A DNA stretch of 64,000 bases from Palsa-504 sp963844625 (GCA_963844625.1 CAWJPF010000035.1:372001-436000), one strand, 5' to 3'; shown: positions 1 through 8,865, counted from the stretch's first letter. Notes: generated by a model not told the origin, from the letters alone. A program made the numbers and translations.

Positions 1-692
1 GCCTGGTCGGAGGCCAGGTAAAGGACGGCGGCCGCGATTTCCGCGGGCGTGGCGACCCGGTTGAACGGGCTCTGCCCCCGGATCTCCTCCCCCCGCGCCG
101 AACTCAGGTCGGCGGCGGCCATCTCGGTCTCGACGTAGCCGGGCGCCACCGTGCCCACCGAGATGCCGAACGGTGCCAGTGCCCGCGCCATGGACTGGCC
201 GAACGCGTTCAGGCCGGCCTTGCTGGCCCCGTAGGCCGGGTGCCGCGGCTCACCGCGGAACGCGCCGCGCGAGGACACGTTGACGATCCGGCCCCCGGTT
301 TCCTTCATGTGCTGCACGGCGCACCAGGTCACGTTGGCGGCGCCGGTGAGGTTGACGGCGAGGGTCTCGCGCCAGATGTCCTGCCATTTCTCGTACGACA
401 CCTCCGTGATCGGGTGCCATACATAGATCCCGGCGTTGTTCACCAGGACGTCGAGGCCGCCGAGGCCGGCCACGGCCGCCTCGACCATCAGCCGGACGGC
501 CTCGGCATCGGCCAGGTCGGCCTGGACGATCGTATGGCCGCCGCCAGGCAGCCCGTCCAGCACGTCCTGCGCGAGCGCGGCCGAATCGCGGTGATGTACG
601 GCCACCCGGTCGCCCTGGTCCGCGAACGCCTGGGCCACCGCCCGCCCGATTCCCCTGGATGCCCCGGTCACCAGGACCGCTCGCTCGGCCAT
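1..692 (-). CDS. Short-chain dehydrogenase/reductase, 3' end cut by the window edge
   Basis: NAD(P)-dependent oxidoreductase of the classical SDR family, resembling 3-oxoacyl-ACP reductases (FabG-like); the substrate cannot be read. The N-terminus reads MAERAVLVTGASRGIGRAVA, giving the TGxxxGIG dinucleotide-binding loop. A VLVNNAG motif follows about residue 85 and the catalytic YGASK (YxxxK) about residue 157. The ATG at 692 follows a GGGAGCGTC stretch that serves as a weak ribosome site. The gene leaves the window with its last residues near ASDQA, so only a few C-terminal residues are missing. The neighbour at 701 reads the same way 8 bases upstream, so the two are probably cotranscribed. 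Confidence 0.9.
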   Translation of the reverse strand, partial: MAERAVLVTGASRGIGRAVAQAFADQGDRVAVHHRDSAALAQDVLDGLPGGGHTIVQADLADAEAVRLMVEAAVAGLGGLDVLVNNAGIYVWHPITEVSYEKWQDIWRETLAVNLTGAANVTWCAVQHMKETGGRIVNVSSRGAFRGEPRHPAYGASKAGLNAFGQSMARALAPFGISVGTVAPGYVETEMAAADLSSARGEEIRGQSPFNRVATPAEIAAAVLYLASDQ

Positions 693-700
693 GACGCTCC

Positions 701-1282
701 CTACTTCTCATCACAAAGCGCAAGCAGCTTGGTGGCCGTGGCCCAGTTCCTGGCCGTGGCCGCGATGGCAGCCTTCTTCTGCGCAGTCGGCGTGCTGATC
801 TTGCGGAACAGCGACTGGGCCAGTTCGCTGTTCCCGAAACCATCCGGCGTGTGCAGGAAGATGGCGTGGCCGATCACGGTGATGGTGTCGCGGCTGCCCT
901 TAGCCGCGGCCGCGCTCTCGGCGGCCATGATGCGGTCGAGCAGGTCGTCCGGCGGTGCTGAGTTCAGGAACACCACGTGGACCAGCTTCGGGTTGGCCTC
1001 ATCCGGATACGGGTTATCGCTCAGGACCTTGGCCAGTTCGTCCCGGGTCAGGACCACGACGGAGGCCCAGATCCCGAACGCGGCGGCAATGGCGGGCTCA
1101 AGGGAAGCGGCGAGCTCCCCGGTGCTGGAGGCCGCCGAGGTGAACAGCACGTTGCCGGTCTGGATGTAGGTCGTGACGCCGGTAGGGCCGAGCGAGGTCA
1201 CTACCTCACGCAGCTCCGCCATCGGGACCTTATTCCGGCCCCCGACGTTGATACCGCGCAGCAGGGCGACGTGTGTGGCCAT
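701..1282 (-). CDS. DUF1697 family protein
   Basis: Cytosolic protein of 193 residues of the DUF1697 family, whose biochemical role is unknown. The diagnostic N-terminus ATHVALLRGINVGGRNKVPM is present, followed by the conserved YIQTGNVLF (about residues 39-47) and a C-terminal R-x-W-x-T segment (RNWATATKLL). Length and order fit the family. It lies 8 bases upstream of the SDR gene on the same strand, so the pair is probably an operon. The family call is firm; no function is proposed. Confidence 0.88.
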   Translation of the reverse strand: MATHVALLRGINVGGRNKVPMAELREVVTSLGPTGVTTYIQTGNVLFTSAASSTGELAASLEPAIAAAFGIWASVVVLTRDELAKVLSDNPYPDEANPKLVHVVFLNSAPPDDLLDRIMAAESAAAAKGSRDTITVIGHAIFLHTPDGFGNSELAQSLFRKISTPTAQKKAAIAATARNWATATKLLALCDEK

Positions 1283-1532
1283 GCCGTCAATTGTGCCCGC
1301 TCCCGCCGGGTCCGTGCTCGTCCACGTCGGTCATAGGCGGTGAGTTAACCGGCGGGCGCCCCGCCGTATCGCCTGCGATCTGGCCACCTACGGCGACAAC
1401 CACGGCGAACTGCGCCAAGGCGCGGTAAGGTCCGCAGGGTGTGCCCGCTCGCGTAAGCTCCTTGGCAAACCCCGCGACCGCCGCTGAACCTCCCGCGATC
1501 GGTGGTAGCAAGCTCGCCGAGGGAGGCGCATC

Positions 1533-2639
1533 GTGACCCGCTGTCTACCGCAGAGGGTGACCCGGGCGGTGATACTCGCCGCGGCAGCAGGCCTCTGCGT
1601 GTCCTTGTCTGCATGTACCGGCACGCACAGCGCGAGTAGCACGCCGACGCCGTCAACCGACCCGGTCAAGGTCACGCCACAGGGAGTGGGCGCATTCGCC
1701 GCGTGGCCCGGCAGGGTCTTCTCGCCCTATGTCGAAACCTGGACCAGCGGCAGCATCCCCTCGTTGTCCTCACAGTCGGGCGTGAAGTACTTCAACCTCG
1801 GCTTCCTCCAGGCGGCTTCCCCCGGCTCCTGCACGCTGACCTGGGACGGCAGTAGTTCACAGCCCGTCAGTACCGCGGTCTTCGGGGCTCAGATCGGCCA
1901 GCTGAAGCAGCAGGGCGGCAACGTGGCCCTGACCTTCGGCGGCCAGAGCGCGGGCAACAACGGAACCGAGATCGCCGACTCCTGTACCGACGTCAACGCG
2001 CTCGCGGCCGACTATGAGTCGGTGATCAGCACCTACCACGTCACCAGGCTCGATATGGACGTGGAGCTCAACGCCCTGAACGACGCGGCGGGTATCGACC
2101 GGCGGAACCAGGCGATCGCGATGACGCAAGCGTGGGCCTCCAGCCACGGCCACCCGCTGCAGATCCAGTACACGCTGCCGGTCCAGCCGTCCGGGCTTCA
2201 GCCGAACTCCCTGTCGGTCCTGCAGAGCGCGGTCTCGCACGGCGTGCATGTCAGCGTGGTCAACATCATGGCCTTCGACTACTACGACCTGCCGGGCACG
2301 GTGGACATGGGCACCGCGGCGATCGACGCGGCCAGCAACGTGCACCGTCAGCTCGCCTCGCTGTTCCCGCACGAGTCGAGTGCGGATCTGTGGGCGATGC
2401 AAGGTCTCACGTTCCTGCCCGGCATCGACGACAACCCGAACAAGACCGAAGTCACCCAGCTCTCGGACGCGACGCGGATCCTGGCCTACGCCCGTGACCA
2501 CTCGTTCGGCTTCATCTCCATCTGGGCGATCGAGCGGGACAACGGCGCGTGCCCGGGCTCCGTCGACAGCAACTCGTGTTCGGGCCTCTCCCAGGATTCC
2601 TGGGCCTTTAGCCATCTGCTCGAGCCGTTCACCTCGTGA
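1533..2639 (+). CDS. Secreted lipoprotein, glycoside hydrolase family 18 (chitinase-like)
   Basis: Predicted exported lipoprotein of 368 residues. A positively charged start and hydrophobic stretch (residues 10-25) end in the lipobox LSAC with Cys28 as lipidation site; a Ser/Thr/Pro linker follows. The catalytic domain (about 55-365) carries RLDMDVE (residues 172-178), matching the GH18 DxxDxDxE strand with Glu178 as probable proton donor, and a FGG strand near 135. The likely substrate is a GlcNAc polymer, but endo-chitinase versus another GH18 activity cannot be decided and there is no carbohydrate-binding module. GTG start with GGGAGG 7 bases upstream. The 250-base gap before it (1283-1532) holds no gene I can support. 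Confidence 0.82.
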   Translation: MTRCLPQRVTRAVILAAAAGLCVSLSACTGTHSASSTPTPSTDPVKVTPQGVGAFAAWPGRVFSPYVETWTSGSIPSLSSQSGVKYFNLGFLQAASPGSCTLTWDGSSSQPVSTAVFGAQIGQLKQQGGNVALTFGGQSAGNNGTEIADSCTDVNALAADYESVISTYHVTRLDMDVELNALNDAAGIDRRNQAIAMTQAWASSHGHPLQIQYTLPVQPSGLQPNSLSVLQSAVSHGVHVSVVNIMAFDYYDLPGTVDMGTAAIDAASNVHRQLASLFPHESSADLWAMQGLTFLPGIDDNPNKTEVTQLSDATRILAYARDHSFGFISIWAIERDNGACPGSVDSNSCSGLSQDSWAFSHLLEPFTS

Positions 2640-2715
2640 CCCCGGGATCCGCGCGCCGCTAGCGCCGGTCGCCCCTGCGGTGCGGCTCTGGGCACGGCGC
2701 GAGCCGGCTGGCACA

Positions 2716-4425
2716 ATGCCGTTCGTGCATGGTGCCTGGCGCGGTCCGTTCCGGGACCTGCCCCGGGAGGTGCCGGTCCTCACGGCGGTCGCCTTCACGG
2801 TGGCGCTCGGATTCGGGATCGTCGCCCCGGCCATCCCGGCCTTCGCGCGCCAGTTCGGCGTCAGCGTGGCCGCCGCCGCCATGGTGATCAGCGTATTCGC
2901 GCTGCTGCGGGTGGTCGGCGCGCTGCCTGCGGGCCGTCTGGTAGACCGTTTCGGCGAGCCCGGCGTCATGGCGGCGGGCATCGCGATCGTCGCCGTGAGC
3001 AGTGTGCTAGCCGGATTTTCCTGTTCCTTCGCGCAGCTGATGGTGCTGCGGGGCAGCGGCGGGGTGGGCTCGGCGATGTTCAGCGTCAGCGCCCAGGCCC
3101 TGCTGCTCGGCCGGGTCCCGAGCGGCCAGCGGGGTCGGGCCAGCGGCCTGTACAGCGGCGGATTCCTCCTGGGCGGGATCAGCGGCCCGGCCGTGGGCGG
3201 ACTGGTCGCGGCCTGGTCACTGCGGGCTCCGTTCTTCATCTACGGCGGCCTGCTCGTCGTACCCGCGGTCATCACGGTGGTTATGCTCCGGGACCCGCCA
3301 CGCCAGCCTCCGGTGGCCGGTGAGCCGCCCGCCCGTTCCCTAGCCGCGCTGGCTTGCGCGCTGCGCAGCCGGGTGTACCGCGCCGCGGCGTCGGCGAACC
3401 TGGCCGATGGTTTCGCCGCGCTGGGCGTGCGCGGCGCGATCGTGCCCCTGTTCGTCCGTGACATATTGCATCGATCGCCGGTCTGGACCGGAATCGGGTT
3501 CCTGGCGTTCGCCGCGCTGAACGGGGCCGCGCTGCTGCCCGGCGGGAGGCTGGCCGATACGCTCGGCCGGCGGCCGGTCGTCATAGCCGGCTGCCTGATC
3601 TCGGCGGGCGGTCTGGTCGTGCTGGCGCTACTGCCCGGGCTTGGGCCTTACCTCGCCGGGCTGGCCATCTCGGGCTTCGGCTCGGGGCTTCTCGACGTCG
3701 CCCCGTCAGCCATGATCGGCGACATCCTGGACAGCGGCGGCGGGACCCTGGTCGCGTTCTACCAGATGGCCGGCGACGTCGGTGCCGTCGTCGGGCCGGT
3801 GGCCGCGGGTTTCCTCGTCGACACCGCCTCCTACGCCGCGGCTTTCGTGGTTGCCGCTGCCGTGCTCGGGGTGGCCGCGGTCCTCGCATTCTTCTCCCCT
3901 GAGACCAGGCTGCCCGACGCGGCCGCGTTACCCTTGACTTGCGTCGTGCTTTTCCTGGAGGTGCCGGTGATGGCAGAGCCCGGAGACGAGATGGCCGGAG
4001 ACGAGCTAGGCCATGTCCACTTGCGGGCGTCGCACGCCGACCGCGAGCGGGTGGTCGATGTGCTTAAGGCCGCGTTCGTGCAGGGTCGGCTGACCAAGGA
4101 CGAGCTCGATGCCCGGGTGGGCCAGGCGCTCGCCTCGCGGACCAATGCCGAGCTGGCCTCGCTCACCTTCGATCTCCCGGCCGGTCCAGCTTCAGCCCGG
4201 CCGCCGCGCCAGCCCGCTCGGGAGAAGCCGCGGATCGTACTCACGGTTACGGTTACCACTCTCCTGACGGCAAGCCTGTGGGCGGGCGTGCTGGCGGCCC
4301 AGCCCAATAGCGACGGATGGGCGATGCTCCTATTCCCGTTTACCTTCGCCTGGCTGGGGATCCTGATCCTCACCGGTGCGGTGCTGCTCGAGTCACGCAA
4401 AACAAGCGTTCCGGCGGCCAGCTAA
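2716..4425 (+). CDS. MFS transporter running in frame into a DUF1707 membrane protein (569 aa)
   Basis: Residues 1-418 form a 12-helix major facilitator with the loop 2/3 motif GRLVDRFGEPG and the loop 8/9 motif GGRLADTLGRRP; efflux of a small molecule is likely but the substrate is unknown. There is no stop codon at the usual MFS end. The frame continues through a TTA-containing linker into a second protein (from residue 419) with a complete DUF1707 domain (RASHADRERVVDVLKAAFVQ onwards) and two C-terminal membrane segments. A good ribosome site and ATG (3970) sit inside the linker, so DUF1707 may also be made alone as a 151-residue protein. The start is the ATG at 2716, without a strong ribosome site. 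Confidence 0.78.
   Translation: MPFVHGAWRGPFRDLPREVPVLTAVAFTVALGFGIVAPAIPAFARQFGVSVAAAAMVISVFALLRVVGALPAGRLVDRFGEPGVMAAGIAIVAVSSVLAGFSCSFAQLMVLRGSGGVGSAMFSVSAQALLLGRVPSGQRGRASGLYSGGFLLGGISGPAVGGLVAAWSLRAPFFIYGGLLVVPAVITVVMLRDPPRQPPVAGEPPARSLAALACALRSRVYRAAASANLADGFAALGVRGAIVPLFVRDILHRSPVWTGIGFLAFAALNGAALLPGGRLADTLGRRPVVIAGCLISAGGLVVLALLPGLGPYLAGLAISGFGSGLLDVAPSAMIGDILDSGGGTLVAFYQMAGDVGAVVGPVAAGFLVDTASYAAAFVVAAAVLGVAAVLAFFSPETRLPDAAALPLTCVVLFLEVPVMAEPGDEMAGDELGHVHLRASHADRERVVDVLKAAFVQGRLTKDELDARVGQALASRTNAELASLTFDLPAGPASARPPRQPAREKPRIVLTVTVTTLLTASLWAGVLAAQPNSDGWAMLLFPFTFAWLGILILTGAVLLESRKTSVPAAS
3957..3972 (+). promoter_or_regulatory. Internal ribosome-binding site and ATG for the DUF1707 part
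   Basis: GGAGGTG lies 8 bases before an in-frame ATG (3970) at the border of the MFS and DUF1707 parts. This suggests the two were once separate genes, or that the second is still independently translated. Confidence 0.55.
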
Positions 4426-4435
4426 CGCCGCCGCC

Positions 4436-4461
4436 AGGCCCGGGCGAGGGCGGCCGGGCCT
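4436..4461 (+). terminator. GC-rich hairpin after the MFS/DUF1707 gene
   Basis: AGGCCCGG and CCGGGCCT form 8-base arms around a 10-base loop just after the stop at 4425. There is no U tract, as is common in actinomycetes. Confidence 0.35.
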
Positions 4462-4481
4462 CCGCCGCCCAGTGCCCGCCG

Positions 4482-4512
4482 ATCGATCACGGTCGGCCCA
4501 TCGATCACGGTC
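4482..4512 (+). repeat. Direct repeat ATCGATCACGGTC x2 upstream of the GH13 gene
   Basis: Two perfect 13-base copies start 18 bases apart (4482 and 4500), about 60-90 bases before the GTG at 4571. A third partial GATCACG occurs just inside the gene. It could be a regulator site; nothing else supports that. Confidence 0.5.
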
Positions 4513-4570
4513 ATGCCTCCGCCGAGGCCACCCGCAGCGATCGTCCCGCTCCGCCCGCTATGGTTAGCCG

Positions 4571-5878
4571 GTGGCGTCCTGGGTCGATCACGCTATCTGG
4601 TGGCATGTGTACCCGCTGGGTTTTACCGGCGCGGAGAAGCAGGCGCTTCCGGCGGGAGAGCCGGTGCGGTACCGGCTGCGGCAGCTGGAGGGCTGGCTGG
4701 ATTACGCGGTCGAGCTCGGCTGCTCCGGGCTGCTCCTCGGACCTATCTTCGCGGCCGAGACCCACGGCTACGACACGATCGACCACTTCACGGTGGATCC
4801 GAGGCTCGGTGATCAGGCGGACTTCGACCATCTGGTCGCTGAGGCGGGTCGGCGGGGCATGCGGATAGTCCTGGACGGGGTGTTCAACCACGTCGGCCGT
4901 TCGTTCCCGGTCTTCCAGGCCGCGCTGGCCGGCGGCCCCGGCTCACCCGCGGCCAGGTGGTTCCGCCGTCACAAGGAAAGCGGCGACTACGAGACCTTCG
5001 AAGGCCACGACCAGCTCGTCGTCCTGGATCACGAGGAACCCGAGGTGCTCGGTTACGTCGTGGCGGTGATGACCCACTGGCTCGACCGGGGCGCAGCCGG
5101 ATGGCGGCTCGACGCCGCCTATGCGGTGCCGCCCGCGTTCTGGGCGAAGGCGCTGCCCCAGGTACGGGAGGGGCATCCGGACGCATGGTTCGTCGGGGAA
5201 GTGATCCACGGCGACTACGCGGCCTACGCGGCGGCCAGCGGCCTGGACTCGGTCACGCAGTACGAGCTGTGGAAGGCGATCTGGAGCTCGCTGAACGACC
5301 GCAACTTCTTCGAGCTGGCCTGGGCGCTCGATCGGCACAACGAGATACTCGATGGCGTCACGCCGCAGACTTTCGTCGGGAACCACGACGTCGCCCGCCT
5401 GGCCAGCCTGCTCAGCGATGACCGGCATATCGGCCATGCGCTGGCCGTGCTGTTCACCGTGGCGGGCATTCCGAGTGTCTACTACGGTGACGAGCAAGGG
5501 TTCCGGGGCGTCAAGGAAAACCGGGCCGGCGGCGACGACGAGATCCGCCGGTCCTTTCCGGCCAGTCCAGCTGAGCTGCCGCCCGGCGGCTGGCCGACTT
5601 ACCGGCTGCATCAGCGCCTGATCGGCTTCCGCCGCCGTCATCCGTGGCTCGTCCGGGCGCGGACGAGCGTGCAGCAGCTGACCAACGAGGCGCTCGCCTT
5701 CCGGGCCGCCGCGGACGGCGCCGAGATCCTGGTATTGCTTAACGTCGGCGATAACGACGTCAGGTTCGAAGTCGATGCGGGCGGGCTTGAAGTATCGCTG
5801 ACCGAGGACCCGGGCGCGGGCGCCAGGCCCGGCGATCCGCTGCTCGTGCCGGGACACAGCTGGGTCATCTTCGGCTGA
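4571..5878 (+). CDS. Glycoside hydrolase family 13 (alpha-amylase superfamily) enzyme
   Basis: Cytosolic alpha-glucan or alpha-glucoside-acting enzyme of 435 residues; no signal peptide is seen. All conserved GH13 regions are visible: DGVFNHVG (102-109), the nucleophile Asp181 in GWRLDAAY, the acid/base Glu210 in WFVGE, and the transition-state Asp273 in FVGNHDVAR. It is shorter than true amylases, with a compact C-terminal beta domain (about 365-435), resembling the small cyclomaltodextrinase-like GH13 proteins of actinomycetes; the substrate is unknown. GTG start. Its TGA overlaps the ATG of the next gene (TGATG), so the two are translationally coupled. Confidence 0.88.
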   Translation: MASWVDHAIWWHVYPLGFTGAEKQALPAGEPVRYRLRQLEGWLDYAVELGCSGLLLGPIFAAETHGYDTIDHFTVDPRLGDQADFDHLVAEAGRRGMRIVLDGVFNHVGRSFPVFQAALAGGPGSPAARWFRRHKESGDYETFEGHDQLVVLDHEEPEVLGYVVAVMTHWLDRGAAGWRLDAAYAVPPAFWAKALPQVREGHPDAWFVGEVIHGDYAAYAAASGLDSVTQYELWKAIWSSLNDRNFFELAWALDRHNEILDGVTPQTFVGNHDVARLASLLSDDRHIGHALAVLFTVAGIPSVYYGDEQGFRGVKENRAGGDDEIRRSFPASPAELPPGGWPTYRLHQRLIGFRRRHPWLVRARTSVQQLTNEALAFRAAADGAEILVLLNVGDNDVRFEVDAGGLEVSLTEDPGAGARPGDPLLVPGHSWVIFG

Positions 5879-6489
5879 TGGACGTCCCCGCGCTGGCCTG
5901 GGTGGTGGCGGGACCGCCCGGCGCCGGGAAGAGCACCGTCGCCGGCATGCTGCTCCGCTCGCTCGAACCGCCCCCCGCGCTGCTCGATAAGGACACCATG
6001 TACGGGTCTTTCGTGGCGGCCATCCTGGCCTCTGCCGGCCGTCCGGCCGGCGAGCGCGAAGGCCCGTGGTACGACGACCACGTTAAGGTCCACGAGTACG
6101 CCGGCATGACCGCCACGGCGCGGGAGATCCGTGCCTATGGCTGCCCCGTTCTGCTCTCTGGCCCTTTTACCGGGCAAATCCACGACGCCCGCCGGTGGGA
6201 ATCCTGGGTCGCCGAGCTTGGCGGCGGACCGGTGCGCCTGGTCTGGGTCGCCTCAGACGAGGCCACCTTGCGGCAGCGGCTGGCCGCCCGCGGACTGGCG
6301 CGCGACGCGGCCAAGCTGGCGGACTTCGAGGCATTCTGCGCGAGCATGCGCCTCGGCACCGAACCGGGCGCCCCGCACGTCACCGTCGATAACCGCCTCG
6401 CGGCCGCCGTGACGCTCGAGGCCCAGATCGCCGCCCTGATCACGGCGGGTCCGGCGGGGCCGGGTCCAGCGGGTCAGCCCATCGGATAG
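5878..6489 (+). CDS. P-loop ATPase/kinase (AAA_33 / zeta-toxin-like)
   Basis: 203-residue P-loop protein with Walker A AGPPGAGKST at residues 11-20 and an Asp-rich LLDKDTMYGSF region at about 39-49 where small-molecule kinases bind substrate. The C-terminal half carries a lid-like R-rich segment (RQRLAARGLARD). The fold matches the AAA_33 group that includes predicted sugar, nucleotide or RNA kinases. Coupling to the GH13 gene suggests a sugar kinase, but this is inference. The end overlaps the convergent PIG-L gene by 16 bases. There is no antitoxin gene beside it, so a zeta-type toxin role is unlikely. Confidence 0.75.
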   Translation: MDVPALAWVVAGPPGAGKSTVAGMLLRSLEPPPALLDKDTMYGSFVAAILASAGRPAGEREGPWYDDHVKVHEYAGMTATAREIRAYGCPVLLSGPFTGQIHDARRWESWVAELGGGPVRLVWVASDEATLRQRLAARGLARDAAKLADFEAFCASMRLGTEPGAPHVTVDNRLAAAVTLEAQIAALITAGPAGPGPAGQPIG

Positions 6490-7181
6490 CGGCGGAACGC
6501 CACGGCGTACTCGCACCCGGCGCCGAGGCCGACATAGCCCGCCATGTTCCTCAGGAACTCATCCGGATCGAAATCGCGGCCCAGGCCTTCGATGTAGGCG
6601 CGGTGCTCGCGCAGCGACGCGATGCCCGCGTCAATGGTGGCGGTGACGTCGGCGAAGTAAGTCGGGTTGCCGACCGAGGCCACGTAGGCATCGCGGATGC
6701 CGGTCCACGGCGGCCCGGCCGCAGGGAACACCCACCCGTTGGCGGCGTCCCGGCAGGCGTCGAGCACGGCGAGCCCGACCGCGCGATGGTCGGCGTGATT
6801 GACCGGGCCCTCTTCGCCCCAGGTGAGGTCGAAGCTCATCGTGATGACCACCTCGGGCTGCAGCCTGCGGAACGCCGCGGCCAGATCGTGTCGCAGCGCG
6901 ATCCCGTACTCCACCAGCCCGTCCTGGTGATCGTCGAGGAACTCGACCGTGCTCACGCCGACGACATGCGCGCTGCGGATCTCCTCTTCCACCCGCAACG
7001 GGCCCGTCTTATCGGGGGACATCCCCGCGATACCGGCCTCACCCTTGGTCGCGAGCAGGTAGGAGACATCTTTCCCCTGCCCGGTCCAGCGGGCCACGGC
7101 CGAGGCGACACCGTATTCGAGATCGTCGGGATGAGCCACCACCGCGACGGCCTTGTCCCAGTCCTCCGGTACCGGCTGCAT
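6474..7181 (-). CDS. PIG-L family LmbE-like deacetylase
   Basis: 235-residue zinc-dependent N-deacetylase fold. The metal motif AHPDDLE (residues 16-22) is at the N-terminus and the third ligand region is NHADHRAVG about residue 131. The family includes MshB and Mca (mycothiol) and GlcNAc-PI deacetylases. This version lacks features that would let me call it MshB, and no mycothiol genes are adjacent, so the substrate is unknown. Convergent with, and overlapping by 16 bases, the kinase gene. A second PIG-L gene lies at 51488. Confidence 0.87.
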   Translation of the reverse strand: MQPVPEDWDKAVAVVAHPDDLEYGVASAVARWTGQGKDVSYLLATKGEAGIAGMSPDKTGPLRVEEEIRSAHVVGVSTVEFLDDHQDGLVEYGIALRHDLAAAFRRLQPEVVITMSFDLTWGEEGPVNHADHRAVGLAVLDACRDAANGWVFPAAGPPWTGIRDAYVASVGNPTYFADVTATIDAGIASLREHRAYIEGLGRDFDPDEFLRNMAGYVGLGAGCEYAVAFRRYPMG

Positions 7182-7226
7182 CTGCCTATCCTCTCACGCT
7201 GCCGCCCGAGGTCGCGGGAGCCGGGG

Positions 7227-7571
7227 CTAGGTGTGCAGCAGGGTGTAGCGGACGGTCTGCAGGCGGATCAGGCCGTCACGGAATATGAACGTGTCGATGC
7301 CGTCGTCGACCTTGGTCGCGCCGGCGTCGGCCGCCCACTCCAGGAAGAGCACGTCGTCCTCGTAGATCTGCGTCTTAAGGCTCCAGGCCGCGTCGGGCAC
7401 GTCGGCGAGCAGCTGGGTAAACGCCTCCCGGATGCCGTCCTTGCCTCGCTTGACGCCCCCGGGCGAGATGAAGACGGCGTCGTCGGCGTAGTCGGCGACG
7501 ATCTCGTCCAGGTCGCCCGCGCCCAGGGCCTGGGCGTGGTGGGAAAAGACTTCCTCGGGCGTACGCGTCAT
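7227..7571 (-). CDS. SnoaL-like / NTF2-fold nuclear transport factor 2 family protein
   Basis: 114-residue single-domain protein with the pattern of stand-alone SnoaL-like proteins: an N-terminal helix pair (PEEVFSHHAQALGAGDLDEI), then DYADDAVFISPGG, GKDGIREAF, and strands ending in FIFRDGLIRLQTVRYTLLHT. Such proteins bind or isomerise small hydrophobic molecules; the ligand is not readable. Read in the same direction as the PIG-L gene, 45 bases upstream of it, so cotranscription is possible. Confidence 0.8.
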   Translation of the reverse strand: MTRTPEEVFSHHAQALGAGDLDEIVADYADDAVFISPGGVKRGKDGIREAFTQLLADVPDAAWSLKTQIYEDDVLFLEWAADAGATKVDDGIDTFIFRDGLIRLQTVRYTLLHT

Positions 7572-7656
7572 CGCGCTCCTCCTTCGTGGCGGATCTTCAT
7601 TCTTACCCTACGGTCGCCAGCGGGCTGGCCGGCAGGGGCCAGGAACCATTCACGGA

Positions 7657-8169
7657 TCAGGCGGGGCACGTCCATTCCTCCGGGCTCCGGACCGGCCTGG
7701 CGCCGGCGACGTCCGGTGGCGGGAAGTGCTCGCGAAGCGTGAACACGGCGGGCGTCGGCCCGAACTCGCGGAGGTGCAGCACCCGTTCCTCGGCGTCGTC
7801 CGTCGTCGGGACGCGCCCGCGCGGTATCCACCACAACGCGGCGTACGCTTCGGCCATCCGCGCGAACCACTGACGTCGCCGCCGCAGGACCTGGCGGTGC
7901 GTGTCGGAATACACGAACGCGGCGAGCGTCTCGACGGATTCCCACACCGACATGTTGACCAGGACCCCGGCGCTTCCCGCCCGGTCCCACTCGAACGCCT
8001 GCACCGACGTGGCGTTGCCGTCCTCGGTCTGCAGCCGCCAGACGAACCCGGGGGCCGCGTCCGCCGCCGCGTTCACCGGCTCGAGAGCCGCCACGAAGTC
8101 CGCGAGCAGCGGGCTTTCCAGGGGTTCACGCATCCGTGCGACGTTCACCTGCGCGAGTACGTAGTCCAC
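7657..8169 (-). CDS. DUF3291 domain protein
   Basis: 170 residues. The N-terminus LAQVNVARMREPLESPLLADF, the central GFVWRLQTEDGNAT and the W-E-S-V-E-T-L-A-A-F strand-helix are typical of DUF3291, a ferredoxin-like dimeric alpha/beta-barrel group related to antibiotic-biosynthesis-monooxygenase folds. Function is unknown. It is 85 bases upstream of the SnoaL-like gene on the same strand. Confidence 0.8.
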   Translation of the reverse strand: MDYVLAQVNVARMREPLESPLLADFVAALEPVNAAADAAPGFVWRLQTEDGNATSVQAFEWDRAGSAGVLVNMSVWESVETLAAFVYSDTHRQVLRRRRQWFARMAEAYAALWWIPRGRVPTTDDAEERVLHLREFGPTPAVFTLREHFPPPDVAGARPVRSPEEWTCPA

Positions 8170-8281
8170 GTCGTCATGGTGCCAGCCGCCACGGCCGGCG
8201 GCAATGCCCCGGCACGCAAAGCACCGCGAGCGGCCCGGGCGCCGGTGACTATCATGACAGGGGTACCAGGCGAGGGGCGCT

Positions 8282-8758
8282 ATGGATGATCACCTGAGGA
8301 TGCGGGCCTCAGACGCCGACCGGCAGCAGGTCATCGAGCGGCTGCGCACCGCCCTGGACGAGGGTCGCCTGAAGATGGACGAATACCTCGAGCGGATGGG
8401 GCAGGCGTCCGAGGCGGTGACCTACGGCGACCTCGCCCCGCTGTACGCGGACCTACCCGTCACCGGCTCGGTGGTACCACGGGAGCCAGCCACCCCCGCC
8501 CCGGCCGCGGGGCCCCTGCCGGCCGTCGCGCGACGCGGGTTCGCCGGCCTGCCCGCCCCGCTCAGGGTCTTGTGGACGATCTGGGCCGCTGCCGTGTCGG
8601 TCAACCTGGTGATCTGGGTTCTGGTCAGCGCCACCACCGCCCAGCTGATCTACCCGTGGCCGTTGTGGGTGGCCGGCCCGTGGGGTGCCATTTTGCTGGC
8701 CGTGTCGGTCTCCGTCGGCCACGGACGTCGCGACCAGCGCGGCCCGGGTCCCTCCTGA
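8282..8758 (+). CDS. DUF1707 (SHOCT-like) membrane protein
   Basis: 158 residues: an N-terminal DUF1707 domain (MRASDADRQQVIERLRTALD, then GRLKMDEYLERMGQA), a Pro/Ala linker, and two hydrophobic segments (about 103-123 and 128-146) likely to be membrane helices. The family is widespread in actinomycetes and thought to sit at the membrane, but no mechanism is established. It shares its domain with the protein ending at 4425, making this a local paralogue pair. Confidence 0.82.
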   Translation: MDDHLRMRASDADRQQVIERLRTALDEGRLKMDEYLERMGQASEAVTYGDLAPLYADLPVTGSVVPREPATPAPAAGPLPAVARRGFAGLPAPLRVLWTIWAAAVSVNLVIWVLVSATTAQLIYPWPLWVAGPWGAILLAVSVSVGHGRRDQRGPGPS

Positions 8759-8865
8759 TGTCCCCGAACCTGGCCCGCCTAAGCGGCCAGCCGCTGAATT
8801 GAACCGCCAGCCCTTGTGCGCCGGCTACCCCAGGAGCCACCATTGGACCTTGGGGAGGGAATTCA

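Noticed and set aside
1283..1532. A riboswitch upstream of the GH18-like lipoprotein
   Set aside because: Some GC-rich pairing is possible, but I could not match any known riboswitch core.
1857..3239. 460-codon minus-strand frame opposite the GH18 and MFS genes
   Set aside because: Crosses two clearly coding plus-strand genes and shows no domain.
5878..6489. Zeta-type toxin of a toxin-antitoxin pair
   Set aside because: No adjacent antitoxin gene; it is coupled to a GH13 gene, favouring a small-molecule kinase.
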